From Chrysophaeum taylorii (Eukaryota > Sar > Pelagophyceae > Pelagomonadales > Pelagomonadaceae): a stretch of DNA of 64,000 nt. A program made the position numbers and the translations under genes. The stretch is from NCBI GenBank assembly GCA_029834535.1, contig JAQMWT010000192.1, positions 1 through 64,000 of the forward strand, in the 5' to 3' direction. The notes below the pieces were generated by a model. That model worked only from the letters and a program-made list of their open reading frames with translations. It did no database searches and was not told the origin of the DNA. The stretch's first letter is position 1. The number at the start of each line of letters is the position of its first letter. Positions 42,608 to 54,100 of this stretch are shown in pieces.

Positions 42608-43366
42608 TATGTCTTTTCTCCTCCTCCACTGAAGACACGTTCTTCTTACAAGCATATTAAGCGACTCCAAGTTCGCACTTCTTCGTGCGATAGGTGAGTT
42701 GTGTAGTACAGTAGACTGCGCCCGTTGAAATAACGAGAGGGTCGCCAGATGAGGATTGAGATGCCTTCGAGTGAAAGTGCTATATGGCGCGACCGATTCT
42801 CGGCATCACGCTGTACGTGATGTGCACTATTTCGTGCAACATTAATATAGCCCATCCTATGTACTCTTGCTGGTTACTTGTTTCCTTGCGCTCATCCATT
42901 CTGGCTCTTTGAGCCAGCCAGCCAGTTGCAAACCACAATAATAACAATAATATAGCACGCGCGTCGCTTACGGTTCACATGTCCGATGATCGTGTAAGGG
43001 TTGCGCATCATGATTATTGGTAATACACTCTCGATCCGCATTCTTCCCCAAAAAAGCTACCGATGAAACGTGACGAGATTTCGACGTGATTCTCGAGCAT
43101 CTATTGGATGGATGCGCAGTTGATTTTTTTTTTGGTTATCTTGCGCGCACCACCTCTTTAAAAGTTGCGTGGTACCATTCGAGGTTCTCCTCTGTCTGTT
43201 TTAGCTGACTGCGACGGGGGGGCGGGAGGGGGTTGCCTATTGCTGATGTCACAGTGTTTTGTGGGCTCAATGCATACACCAATAACTCCTACTATTGCAG
43301 GCAATTCTCTGGCTTAAATTATTGTGGCCGAGCTTCCCGTGATGGCATACAACGGGAGTGCCGCGC
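42608..43366. other. Intergenic, no supported gene
   Basis: The stretch is AT-richer than its neighbours. It has a short GCCAGCCAGCCAG run (42913) and no coherent ORF. Confidence 0.5.
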
Positions 43367-43540
43367 ATGGCCGTAGCATCGTGCCTGGCGCTTTTTTTTG
43401 GCCTTAGTGTTACGCCGCTCGATCCGAAGCCGATCGAAGCTTTCGGGACGCTCAACGCGACCAGCTCCGCTCCAACAAACCTAGGAGCTGGCTCGGTCGC
43501 GAAATACGTGGCAGCAGTTCTTGTAGGTTTTTTATAAGAC
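43367..43540 (+). CDS. Small membrane-anchor ORF or first exon
   Basis: A 57-codon ORF from ATG 43367 starts with a hydrophobic segment (ASCLALFFGLSV) and ends with another (YVAAVLVGFL). It may be the signal-bearing first exon of the gene that follows at 43622, since GTAGGT near its end could be a splice donor. No homologue is recognised. Confidence 0.3.
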
Positions 43541-43621
43541 GCTTGTTAAAACAACGGGGTGCGTGTGGGTGCTTGCTCCTCGATCGTCATCGCGGTTATC
43601 GGAGAAGAGCGCGCCGCCGAG

Positions 43622-44406
43622 ATGGAGCTCCCGTCCTTACGTTTCGTCCGCAATCTGCGAAGCGAGATGGGACATCTCCACGAGCTTCTCTTAGCCCTCG
43701 ACCTCAGCGAGGGCGAGGTGCGCGCGTTCCAATCGGACGCGTCGCCGCTCGACGGCATGGAGCTCATCGGCACGCAACTCCGAATCGACGGCGACCATGG
43801 AGTTCGAGACTGGACCATGGGCGCCACCGAGCTCGCCGACCAGGCCGCTCAAGGCGAATCCCAGGCTATTGCTGCCCGCTTCAGCGACATCCAGAGCGCC
43901 CTCGATCAGTTTTGTGGGGTGTGCGCGAAGGTTTATGGTCCGGCGGGCGGAATTTCAGCGATTGGTGACGTCGGCGTTCGCAGTCTTGTAGGTGCTGTCG
44001 TGACGACCGACAACGCAGCGGCGGCCGTGGCAAGCGTCCGAGAGCGGGCCGATGCGCATGTCGTCAAGCGTCAGCGCCGAGCCACCGCCGCTGCCGAAGG
44101 AAGACAGACAAAGATAATATTGGTGGAAGGAAATCCGCCCCCGGTCGTCTCGACCAGCACGACGGCAAGACTGTCACGGCCGTGATTGAAGCAGCACGAA
44201 TGGGGCGGCTGGACTTCAAGGCGAAAGCCGACGCTCGTCGCCAAGCAGCGATCGATCGGCACCGTGCGCGAAATGCCGAAACGATCGCGGCGGCGCTCGA
44301 TCGACGCGTAAACGATATGACGAGGGCCATGGATGCCATCGAGAATGTGCCCCTTGTCAGCAACCAGGAGCTGGAGGGACAAACCACGCTCGCAGAGTTT
44401 GAATGA
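43622..44406 (+). CDS. Unrecognised helical protein, two overlapping frames
   Basis: The first frame runs from ATG 43622 to 44185 (187 codons). It is rich in Leu/Glu/Ala helices (MGHLHELLLALDLSEGEV) and has a basic stretch (KRQRR). A second frame (44182-44406) continues with Arg/Ala-rich helix (DARRQAAIDRHRARNAET) and ends at GAATGA. The second frame extends upstream without a start of its own, so the two may be one protein split by a frameshift or a small intron near 44110-44180. The family is not recognised. Confidence 0.45.
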
Positions 44407-44613
44407 AAGTTCGACGCCGAACTCCGTTGCAACAGTGGTCGATGCAAGATGCTCGTCAGCAACATTGTTCGCTAAACCCACGGAATGGGCATGGGTGACC
44501 TCAAGCCCAAGTCCTTCACTTCGACAAAGGACGCACTGGTCGGCCAGTCTGGTTCATAAGCAAATGTTGCCTTTTTAACCTAGCATCTCAAGCAGATCTA
44601 CCGCAAGATCAAA

Positions 44614-45121
44614 ATGGAGAGGCGGGCGTTGATGGATGAGCCTGTTGTTCCGCAGCGACGACCGCCGCCGGTGCTTGGTGCGGCAACACAGGAGCGCAGG
44701 GCCCTGGACGCTCGGCGCCTTGTGAGCGACGCTGAGCTCAAGGAAAAAGCAGGGGCTGCTTTGGCCACAAAGCGAGCAAAGCGCAAGCGAGTGGCGAAAC
44801 GAGACCAGGTGCCTTCGATTGTCGACTCTCTTGTTGGCCAGCGAGTCGAGGTGTTGTGGGAGCTCGAGGGAGAACCTGGGGCCCATTGGATGATGCCAGG
44901 CGAGATTGAGGCCGTCTCGGATGCGAATTCAAAGGATGGCCGCGGAAAACTTGGGACTGGGTGGATATTCGTCGGCTACGACGACGGCTCCTTCGGTTGG
45001 CTCAAAGCAAATCGTCCGACGTTTTTTTCAAGGCACCAAACCTGGCTCCTGGCGCTTCGAGCTCGACACCAACGGACACGACGAGGATTTGGATGAAACG
45101 GCGGGAGGCACCTTTTTTTAA
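44614..45121 (+). CDS. Tudor-like domain protein, frameshift at a T7 run
   Basis: The ATG is at 44614. Residues 1-65 are Arg/Ala-rich and charged. Residues about 70-130 (VGQRVEVLWELEG, WMMPGEIEAV, FVGYDDGSFGWLKANRP) form a Tudor/agenet-like beta barrel of the kind that binds modified histone tails or DNA. The frame then shifts at GTTTTTTTC (45019-45027). The zero frame ends at 45096, while the alternative frame gives QGTKPGSWRFELD and ends at 45121, which looks more natural. This is a homopolymer error or a real mutation. Confidence 0.5.
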
Positions 45122-45544
45122 GAGGACATGGGCGTTTTCTTTCACCGACGAGCTCGCCGATTGACGGGCCGACTGTCGCCAACGGCCAACCAGCCGCCCA
45201 CATGGTCGACTTCGCGCCGTGTGCTGGTCATGAATTCTTCGGAGGAACCACATTGTCGAGTGGATTCGCTTTCATGCGTCTTTATCTGGATTTCCACGTA
45301 AACTCGAGCACCCGGTTCCTGCTTACGCTCATCAGCGGGGTTCTAGGAAATAAAGCAGCATAGAATCACGAGTGCGGGAGCTACGAGGGTGGCCTCAGGA
45401 TCAAAGTGGCCAGTTGGAAGCCCCTTTCGACGTCTATCGACTTTCCCTGGGCATTCAGTGGCAGGGGGGGGCTGCGCGCATAACCACCTGGTTCCTTAAC
45501 CCACCCTACCTATAGGACGCAAGACTGTCTTCCAAACAAGGAAA
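45122..45544. other. Intergenic, nothing recognised
   Basis: No coherent ORF, RNA gene or repeat is seen before the minisatellite. Confidence 0.5.
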
Positions 45545-45885
45545 GACAAGTGCAGGCCAGTAAGTTCACTTACTCCAAATCTCTAACCCCAGTAAGTTCA
45601 CCTGGTCCCAGAAAGTTCACCTAGTCCCAATCTCTAACCCCAGTAAGTTCGGCGTAAGCCCACTCGTGCTCACATCCACTCACCCCACTCTCCTTCGAGC
45701 CCGTCGCTCTCACCTCCGCCAATCTAAGCTGCTTTGATCCGTACACGCCGCTAGCATTTGCGTTCACTCTAAAAACCCCAGTAAGTTCACCTGGTCCCAG
45801 TAAGTTCACCTGGTCACTCAGCTCACCTAGTCCCAATCTCCAACCCCAGTAAGTACACGTGGTCCCAGTAAGTTCACCTACAGTG
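45545..45885. repeat. Minisatellite of AGTAAGTTCACCTGGTCCC-like units
   Basis: Irregular tandem units of about 19 bp (CCAGTAAGTTCACCTGGTC and CCTAGTCCCAATCTCTAACC) lie beside the Helitron helicase copy 2. The same array recurs at 46573-46920, and one unit at 40836-40853. Confidence 0.85.
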
Positions 45886-46565
45886 CGCGTGTAGACGCCG
45901 GGAGGGGGCTTATCGGTATTGCGCAGCACGTGTGGGGTAGGGTGGAGTCGTCGACCCAGATGAGTATATCCTTGGGGATGCCGATCGACAGAGAGCCACG
46001 TAGAGCTGGACGTGGCAGAAGACGGGCTTGGGAAAGAGGACGCCGACCTCGCGGGGCGTCTGGCCCTGGCTCTTGTTGATCGTTTGGCGTAGGCGGGCCT
46101 TAAGCGATACAGGTTGGAGGAGCCTCGGTGACAACGACACGATCGATCATGTATCTGGTACCGTTGCAGTGGCCGTGCGACGGGTCGAGGTTGCGAAGAC
46201 ATTAAGCTCGCGATCAAAGTCAGCATGCCGTTGGTTGTCAGGGAGTTGAAAACTCTACTGTAAAGAGCGAGGCGTCGTCTTCCGACCCAGCCTAGTCAGC
46301 CGAAAAGAACTCCGACGCCTCGTCTCCGGGAAAAAAAGGCCGCGGTCATGCGCGCGTTGTCAGCATCGACAACATCGTTTCGACGGGGCGTGAGAATGGC
46401 GCGCTGAAAGAGCCGCCGCGGGTCGTGGAAATAGTCTGCGAGGTCGCCGTAGACGGCTTGGAGGATCACTGTCTGGCTCTCGCGCCTACCTGATCCTTAC
46501 CCTAAATCGAGGGACAAACAGACAGACAAACAAACAGACAAACATCTGTCGATTAGTAGTTAGGA
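45886..46565 (-). mobile_element. Helitron-like helicase end, copy 2
   Basis: Read on the minus strand and across small frameshifts, it carries AVYGDLADYFHDP, AILTPRRNDVVDADN, then CNGTRYMIDRVVV (the CNGTR block of Helitron helicases) and TINKSQGQTPREVGVLFPKP, VFCHVQLYVALCR. These correspond to the terminal TINKSQGQTLxxVGxxLPxPVFxHGQLYVALSR motif of Pif1-like Helitron helicases. Near the right end there is (GACA)n followed by ATCTGTCGATTAGTAGTTAG. No Rep/HUH domain is present, so this is an end fragment. Confidence 0.75.
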
Positions 46566-46572
46566 AAGAAGA

Positions 46573-46920
46573 CAAGTGCAGGCCAGTAAGTTCACCTACT
46601 CCCAATCTCTAACCCTAGTAAGTTCAGGTCTGGTCCCACTAAGTTCACCTGGTCAGTTAGTTCACTTAGTCCCAATCTCTATCCCGGCGTAAACCCACTC
46701 GTGCTCACGCCCACTCACCCCACTCTCCTTTGAGCTCGTCGCTCTCACCTCCGCTAATCTAAGCTGCTTTGATCCGCACGCGCCGCCAGCCTTTGAGTTT
46801 GAGTTGTCAAAAAACTCCAGTAAGCTCACCTGGTCTAAGTAAGTTCACCTGGTCACTCAGTTCACCTAGTCCCAATCTCAAACCCCAGTAAGTTCACGTG
46901 GTCCCAGTAAGTTCACTTAT
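46573..46920. repeat. Minisatellite, second array
   Basis: The same AGTAAGTTCACCTGGTC units as at 45545-45885, with the same internal order. Confidence 0.85.
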
Positions 46921-47635
46921 AGTGCGCGTGTAGACGCCGGGAGGGGGCTTATCGGTATTGCGCAGCACGTGTGGGGTAGGGTGGAGTCGTCGACTCAGAT
47001 GAGTATATCCTCGGGGATGCCGATCGACAGAGAGCCACGTAGAGCTGGACGTGGCAGAAGACGGGCTTGGGAAAGAGGACGCCGACCTCGCGGGGCGTCT
47101 GGCCCTGGCTCTTGTTGATCGTTTGGCGTAGGCGGGCCTTAAGCGATACAGGTTGGAGGAGCCTCGGTGACAACGACACGATCGATCATGTATCTGGTAC
47201 CGTTGCAGTGGCCGTGCGACGGGTCGAGGTTGCGAAGACATTAAGCTCGCGATCAAAGTCAGCATGCCGTTGGTTGTCAGGGAGTTGAAAACTCTACTGT
47301 AAAGAGCGAGGCGTCGTCTTCCGACCCAGCCTAGTCAGCCGAAAAGAACTCCGACGCCTCGTCTCCGGGAAAAAAAGGCCGCGGTCATGCGCGCGTTGTC
47401 AGCATCGACAACATCGTTTCGACGGGGCGTGAGAATGGCGCGCTGAAAGAGCCGCCGCGGGTCGTGGAAATAGTCTGCGAGGTCGCCGTATACGGCTTGG
47501 AGGATCACTGTCTGGCTCTCGCGCCTACCTGATCCTTGCTCTCGCGCCTACATGATCCTTACCCTAAATCGAGTGACAAACAGACAGACAGACAGACAAA
47601 CAAACAAACAGACAAACATCTGTCGATTAGTAGTT
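46921..47635 (-). mobile_element. Helitron-like helicase end, copy 3
   Basis: It is nearly identical to copy 2, base by base, with only scattered substitutions and a longer (GACA)n. Together with the minisatellites, the 45545-46565 unit of about 1 kb has been duplicated in direct orientation. Confidence 0.8.
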
Positions 47636-47911
47636 AGGATAAAGAAAAAAGATAAGCCGTAAGTAGCTTGCTAGAAAGCGAAATTGCCTATAGGACGCAA
47701 GACTGCTTAGGACATCTTCCGGTTTTTCTCGCGGTATACCGCGTCGTGGCTCGCCCCTTCGTGGAGAGCGACGGCGGACCGCCGCGCGGCCCGGTATGAC
47801 GAGGCAAACCGTCCGGCGCTCGGCGAGGCGGGAGATCGTGCGGGAAAACGAAAGAGGCGCAAGTTCCTTTGAAAAGGAACTGGTACTCGAGTGTCCTCGC
47901 CCAGGAGTGGA
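47636..47911. other. Intergenic mosaic of dispersed repeats
   Basis: It starts with GATAAAGAAAAAAGATAAGC (also at 7157). It then has a segment related, inverted, to 40640-40830. No gene. Confidence 0.5.
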
Positions 47912-48496
47912 ATGGTTCTCGAGCGCGAACCTGCGGTCCGTTGCGACAAGATGGGGCGCTTGCGGGCCGCTCGTCGTGAAGCTCTTGCCGCCGGCGACAA
48001 GGATGCGGCGATGCTGCTTGAGCGTCAACGCAAGGCCAAGCATATTACAATTGCACAGAGGCGTGATGATCGTCTAGAAGAAGCGCACGCCGGCGACGAG
48101 GACGCGATGCGCGCGCTCGAGGACGAACGCGAGGCTCATCGTCTGCGCCACGTCGCAAGGCGCGACAAACGTTTAGAAGAAGCGCACGCCGGCGACGAGG
48201 ACGCGATGCGCGCTCTCGAGGACAAACGCGAGAGTGATCGTCTGCGCCACGCCGTATGCGGCAATCGTCGTAGTCACGAGCACCGCTCCTCGCCCTCCCC
48301 TCTTTCTAACTTTCATTTTTTTTTTCAACTAAAGCCCTGCCGCGCCGGCCCTAATCGCTGTGTCGAACACCGCGCCGCTCTTTGCGTCGTTAGAGGACAG
48401 GGCGTTGAAGACGGCGCTACCACTGCCATCATTCTCTACCAGAGGCACAGTGATTTTTACTGTTCTCTAGGTTTGGACCCAGTCGGGTACTGGTAG
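47912..48496 (+). CDS. Charged repeat protein, unrecognised
   Basis: The ORF runs from ATG 47912 to TAG 48494-48496. It has two near-identical 37-residue repeats (LEEAHAGDEDAMRALEDERE, residues about 50-120) and a more diverged first unit (REALAAGDKDAAMLLERQ). These are Ala/Asp/Glu/Arg-rich helices, likely coiled coil. The C-terminal third runs into the LTR-like sequence of element F and is probably not genuine. Function unknown. Confidence 0.35.
   Translation: MVLEREPAVRCDKMGRLRAARREALAAGDKDAAMLLERQRKAKHITIAQRRDDRLEEAHAGDEDAMRALEDEREAHRLRHVARRDKRLEEAHAGDEDAMRALEDKRESDRLRHAVCGNRRSHEHRSSPSPLSNFHFFFQLKPCRAGPNRCVEHRAALCVVRGQGVEDGATTAIILYQRHSDFYCSLGLDPVGYW
48359..48469 (+). repeat. LTR end of element F
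   Basis: The last about 110 bp align with 55605-55709 (shared GTTAGAG, CTACCACTGC and TGTTCTCTAGG). The outer limit is uncertain; similarity may extend further left. Confidence 0.55.
48470..48483 (+). promoter_or_regulatory. Variant primer-binding site of F
   Basis: GGTTTGGACCCAGT replaces GGTTATGGGCCCAG directly after the LTR end. It is a diverged initiator-tRNA anticodon site. Confidence 0.55.
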
Positions 48497-48689
48497 AGAA
48501 ACGTCCCTCCGAATGATATCGATCTCGATCGACGTCTCGGACAAAGACCAGGATTTCCAGGTAAGAGCAATCTCCTGAAGTTCCTGAAGTTTCTAAGACC
48601 GTAGTCAAGTCTCATCGCTTGCTACTGGTGAAAAGGTGTGAAAAAATGTGAAAGGCCACTAACAACGCGCAAAAAGCAACCCCAAAACG

Positions 48690-51133
48690 ATGGTGACTCA
48701 CGAAATGCAAGCCCCGAGTCTGGCATTAGCGACGCAATTCGCTACACCACAAGAACCACAAGGACAGCAACCCGACCAGGACGAGCAACTCGAACAGGCT
48801 TCCCCACCAACTGTTCATACGGCACCCCCCCCCAAGCAGACTTCTCTCGAAGTCGCGACCCAAGACCCGATCATCTCGATGGTCACCCCCCCTCCTGCTG
48901 TTCAACACGTTCTCGAACACGGACAAAAACCACCTCCTGCCGTCCACCCCGCCGGATGTCAAACACCCCACGGCCAAGTCTCGGACCCCGCTGCCTTCCC
49001 TCCGGACCCTGGCATAGCCAAGGTTACTCCACAACCTGGCACACCCCACATTCACGAAGACACTCCACCTTGTTCGAATAGCACCAGCGATGTTGAACAC
49101 TCCACCATCACCACCATTCAACATTACTCCCTTCGCTCCCCCAACTCCACCGGAGCCTCCACCTCCTTCACTGGAGACTAACTCCCCACCGTCGGACCCT
49201 CCTGTCCAATATCCATCATCTTCCGCAAGTCACTCTCCTCAAGACTTTCATCTCCACCCACAAGACCATGCCACCTACGGCCACGACGGCCCCGGCACTT
49301 CCATTCCTACCCAAGCTCCTTCCGCGGCTCAAGCTACTGCCGCCCAACCATCGGACCCTCCTGACCGATCTTCATCACCTTTCGAAAGTCGCTGTCCCCC
49401 CGATTTACATCTCCACCCGCGTGATTACGCACTCCACGGCAACGACCCTTCTCCCGTCTCCACCCAAGCATCACTCCACATCCTTTCTCCAAGTTCCAAT
49501 GCACCTCCGTCTGCGCTCCAACGCGAGTTGGCCACCACCCTGGTTGCACTCCTCTCCCAAACCGCCGAATTGGCCGCAACCAAGGCCACGCTCACTCTCA
49601 AGGACGACGCTTTGTCTTCCACAGCCGCCAAACTCGCCATAACCGACGCTGCTTTAGCCTTCGTCACAGCCAAGCTCGCCACCCAAGCCGACGAATTGGT
49701 CTCCACCCACGCGGAACTCCATCTCACACACACCCAGTTCAAGGCACTCGAAACTGCCCACGCTGACATCCGCAACTCCCACTCCGAAACCAACGCCGTC
49801 CTCCACACCATTCTTGCCTCCTTACTTGGATGCCACCTACCCCACGCAAGATGCTGCATCGCATCTTTTACCTCCTTTCCCCATTCACCACCTATCTTCA
49901 TCCCCTTCCGAACCAACCTCCGATGCCTCTCTCCCGATTCTACCCGAGTATCGTCACCACCTCCACGGATGCCCCGGACCCGGTTCTCCTGGTTCACCAC
50001 CCGCTCCGCCTATCTGCTCTCAACCCCCCGCCATCTCTGGCCCCTTCTCCTCTGCCACATCACTCTTCGCCTCTCTGGCACCCCCTGAACCCCTTTGCAC
50101 CCGCTCGCCTTCTCAGCCACCTGGTTCATATCAACTCGATCACATCCCCGCGTCCGAGTTGCGAGGGCGTACATCCAACACCGGCGACCGTACCCCTGCC
50201 ACCGGCGACGTTCTCAACGTGCAAAGTCACACCAAGAAACAAGACCACCAACATCAAGATTCGACAACTTCGGAATCAGGAACAGACAGCTCTATCTACG
50301 ACCATCAAGCTGCCACAGCATGCATAAAGACTTCCTCTCTCTTTGGGCACAACGGTCCAGACAGCAGTCCTGCCGACGTGCAAAGCGAAACCAAGAAGCA
50401 CAACAACGTAGATCAAGAGTCGACAAATTCCGAATTATCAACAGACAGCTCTCTCCCTGATGGTCATGATCACCATCATGCTGCCAAGACATGCACAGGG
50501 GCTTCTTCTCTCTTCGGGCACAACTGCCCAGGAAGCAGTCTTGCCGACGGAACGCCAAGCCGCCTCGTTCCCACGTTCGACAAGTCACAGAACAAGACAC
50601 CTCGAGATGTTCCCGAGTATTACGCCTACATCGACTATGGCAACCACACTCAAGGACCCATGGCTCCACCGTATTCAATGCCCCAGGCACCAGAGCCGCA
50701 GGCTACTGACAACATCCCCTCGGATTCAGCCCCCCGGTCTGGCGCATACAGTGAAGAAGCAAGACCAACTTCACTAGCCTCGAAGATGGTCTCCCCGACC
50801 ATTCCAGATCAGCCGCCTGATCCAAACGCCATCATCAATGCCCCCGCAATGCCGTATCCACAAGGACAAGACACGCTGTCAACGGTCACACGGTCACCAT
50901 ATTCGCAGGAACTCACCGCACCTGCAGGTATCAGCTCAGATTCACCAGGCACTCCCGCCTTGTTCGATATCTCTCGATCAGCCGCTCCCGATCACTTCGA
51001 AGCTGGTTCCACCTCGCTGCCTTCTTTCCCCAAAGACAGGCGCACGCTGCCGCTCACCGGCGCTCACTGCTGCACCCACCATCCACCTTCTCGGCCGGAT
51101 GCACTGGATGACACTGCTCAGCAGGTTGTATAG
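48690..51133 (+). CDS. Element F low-complexity ORFs (possible Gag)
   Basis: Overlapping frames cover this stretch: 48690-49181 from ATG, 49090-50088, and 49814-51133. The first two are Pro/Ser/Thr/Gln/His-rich. At 49500-49800 there is a regular heptad-like Ala/Leu/Thr helix (AELAATKATLTLKDDALSST), probably a coiled coil. The third holds two 50-residue repeats (TTSESGTDSSIYDHQAATAC ... SSLFGHN; second copy STNSELSTDSSL ... SSLFGHN). The frame changes suggest decay. By position after the PBS it would be Gag, but no sequence match supports this. Confidence 0.35.
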
Positions 51134-54100
51134 ACCCATCTGCGATCACCATGTCACGATTCGATGGATGTCATCGCACGAGCATCAGTCGCAGCACATG
51201 ATCACCCGCTCTTCAACTCTCAGTCAGAGGACGCACTCCTTTCGGCTGCCGACCCGTGTCTCACCGCGACCAAGCTTCTGGCAAGCCTTCCCCATGACCG
51301 CAGTAACTGACATAGATTTCGAGAGTTCTGAACGCCCCGATCAGCCGCAAACTATGCACGCTTCTATTGCGACCACTTCGGTCCTTTATGTCCCCTTGCA
51401 TAGCTCTCTTCTGGACGCCACACGCTTGCGCTGCCTCCGGAAAATCGATGTTGCGCTCTCAGGAGACATTCTCTGCGCGCACTGCACAGACTCGCTCCAC
51501 CTGAACCGCTTCTGCCAGCATTTTTGCATAACTGGAATGTACGACGAATGTTCCAAGCCAGCTGCCGGCTCCACCGCAAACATGTACCCTAGTCACGCTC
51601 GCTGCCTCCCTCAAAAGCGTCTTATCGCTCGGCACGTCACTCCTCATTCGAGGACGGATGTCACATGCCCGCACCCTCGAATGCACTACTCGCCTATGGG
51701 CAACCCTGGTCACTACGGCACTCGCTGCGATGGTCCCCGCATCTCCGCCATTGAGGATGCACCCAACATGACTGACCCTTCCATCGCCCGCATTTTCCAT
51801 TTCCCGCACTGGACTCCACGCATTCCAGGCCGGATATTCTCCACCACGGGATCTCAGCTCACGCGCCCATCCGCACTACCTTGCAGACAGGTCAGCCGCG
51901 AACAACGCCCCTTTTGGCACTGACTTCGGACCACCCGCATCACGCGCTTTTGCTCTTGGAGCATGACACGCTTCTCGATGCTCTCTGCGTCACCGCCTTA
52001 ACACCAAGACACTCGTCATTTCCACCGACGCTCCGCGCCGCCACGTGTCTCACGACCTTCCGATCACCAACATAAGTCCATCGCGCCCGCACCACGTCGC
52101 GCACGCCTTACGAGGGCGTATTTCAATTGGTGATCTCACAGTTCTTTCGATGCATTCTCCGACGTCCGACTTTGAACTTACGAGTCACTTTATGGCAATC
52201 TCCAATGCCAAGACGTCTGACGCCGCGCAACCATGTCTCTGGAACTCCACGGCCACAGAAACTACCAGACAAGAAAGCACTCAGCTCTCCACAGCTGCTC
52301 AACAGCTACTTCTAGTCTCGCACATAGCAACGAGTACTATCTCGCAGTCTCTCTTGGATGACAAGACGAAAAATAAGACCACAACGGCTTGCTACACCAG
52401 TCAGCCCATTGATGTAGCAGACGAGACAATGCAAACCAAATGTACAGCACGGTTCCAGACTATGCAGACGATGCCCAGGTCCAACGCTCAATTGCTCGAC
52501 CACGCACATGTTCTGTCACCCGACCTTGCACTGCTACTGGCTCCTGTCTCATTCATAGCTGATGCACCCCATCCAATGGATCAGTCCTTCAGATATGTCC
52601 CGCTCGCAGAAGCACCACCGCAGGACGCACAGGTACATCATGAAGATACAGGTAAGCACACCACTATTACGCGCACTAGCTCATTGAGCATATCTGATCA
52701 CGATGAGATGAAGCTACAGCTTCGCTTGCTCCCTTCATCTCTGGAAGACAAAGGCCGCCTTCCAGCCTCCCAGACACCTGAACCGCCCCTGTCGCCGCAA
52801 TCCGCACCAGCACAGGCGATCTCGCCTCCCTACACGACGGCAGATCAGGCACTAGCCAATGTCGGCACTCGCCAGAGTTATGCGCACCCGCTGGAATCTT
52901 ACCAGCGGCTACCTCAGCCAGACAGGTCACTGCACCACCTCGGTCTCCCCTGACACCAGGTCGACGCATCGCTCATTCGCGACCACCTCATGTCATCCAT
53001 TGGACGACTGTGATCTCGAGCACGAACAAAACTCATCGCAACACTCGAGTCATACCCAAAAAGGAATCATACTTTGGAGTCACCTCAGCCAATCCCACAG
53101 AAACTTTGGCCACCAGACGCCACCCATGTGCTCATGGTTTCTCCATTGGTTTCCTCCAGAGCTTTTGACGGCAGCAGAGACAAAATTCAACCTCCCCATG
53201 CGACTATACCCGCATTCTCGTTTGGGACACAAGCATTTCCTTCATGTCAGATGTTTACGCTCATATTACCGCCACATACGGCAACCAAGATAGACGTGGA
53301 CTGCGTTCCACCCTCATCTCTGAGCGTTACCCCCGACATGCTGCTCCCGGCACTACTAGCCAGTCCCATCACGTCTGATTCAGCTCCCATCGCCTTGTAT
53401 GACGTCATACGTCATATTCCGATTACAGCCCAGACACCGCACAGGCTCCTATGCACTCGCGACGGCACGTTCACCGCCCCTCTCGGTTTAGACTTCCAAC
53501 ATTGCGCCATCCCCATGGTACACTCACAGTCAACTGAGATGCACGCTCGCTTGTCGCACAGTACGATGCCCGAACACCTTTTGGTTCAGGATAAGCAGAA
53601 CACTGTCATCTGAGTCACCGCTGACGTGCCCACTTCGACCGCCGCCCGGCTCTGCGCTCGTTCCGCAACCACGGTCTCTCCGGCTCACCGGCAATTCGAA
53701 AATTTCACACAGTTCGAATTACGAGGGCGCATTCGTATGATGCCCGAACACCTTTTGGTTCAGGATAAGCAGAACACTGTCATCTCCGTCACCGCTGACG
53801 CGCCCACTTCGACCGCCGCCCGGTTCTGCGCTCTTTCCGCAACCACTGTCTCTCTGCCTCACCGGCAATTCGAAGATTTCACCCAGTTCGAATTACGAGG
53901 GCTCATTCGTTTTCCACCGCCGACAAGATCTGTTTCGATTCGTATCAGTCACGTCTCCTATGGCTATTCAGGCTACATCGGAACTCACTTCAAGGCACTT
54001 ACCGAAGTCCCTCTTCCTAAGGACCTCTGTTACACGACAAGGCCTGATGAGCACTCGTCGTTTCTCCCCGCTTCGGCACGACTCCCGACGATCCAAGTCC

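Noticed and set aside
45545-46920. CRISPR array
   Set aside because: Unit spacing is irregular, there are no unique spacers of fixed length, and the context is a eukaryotic Helitron.
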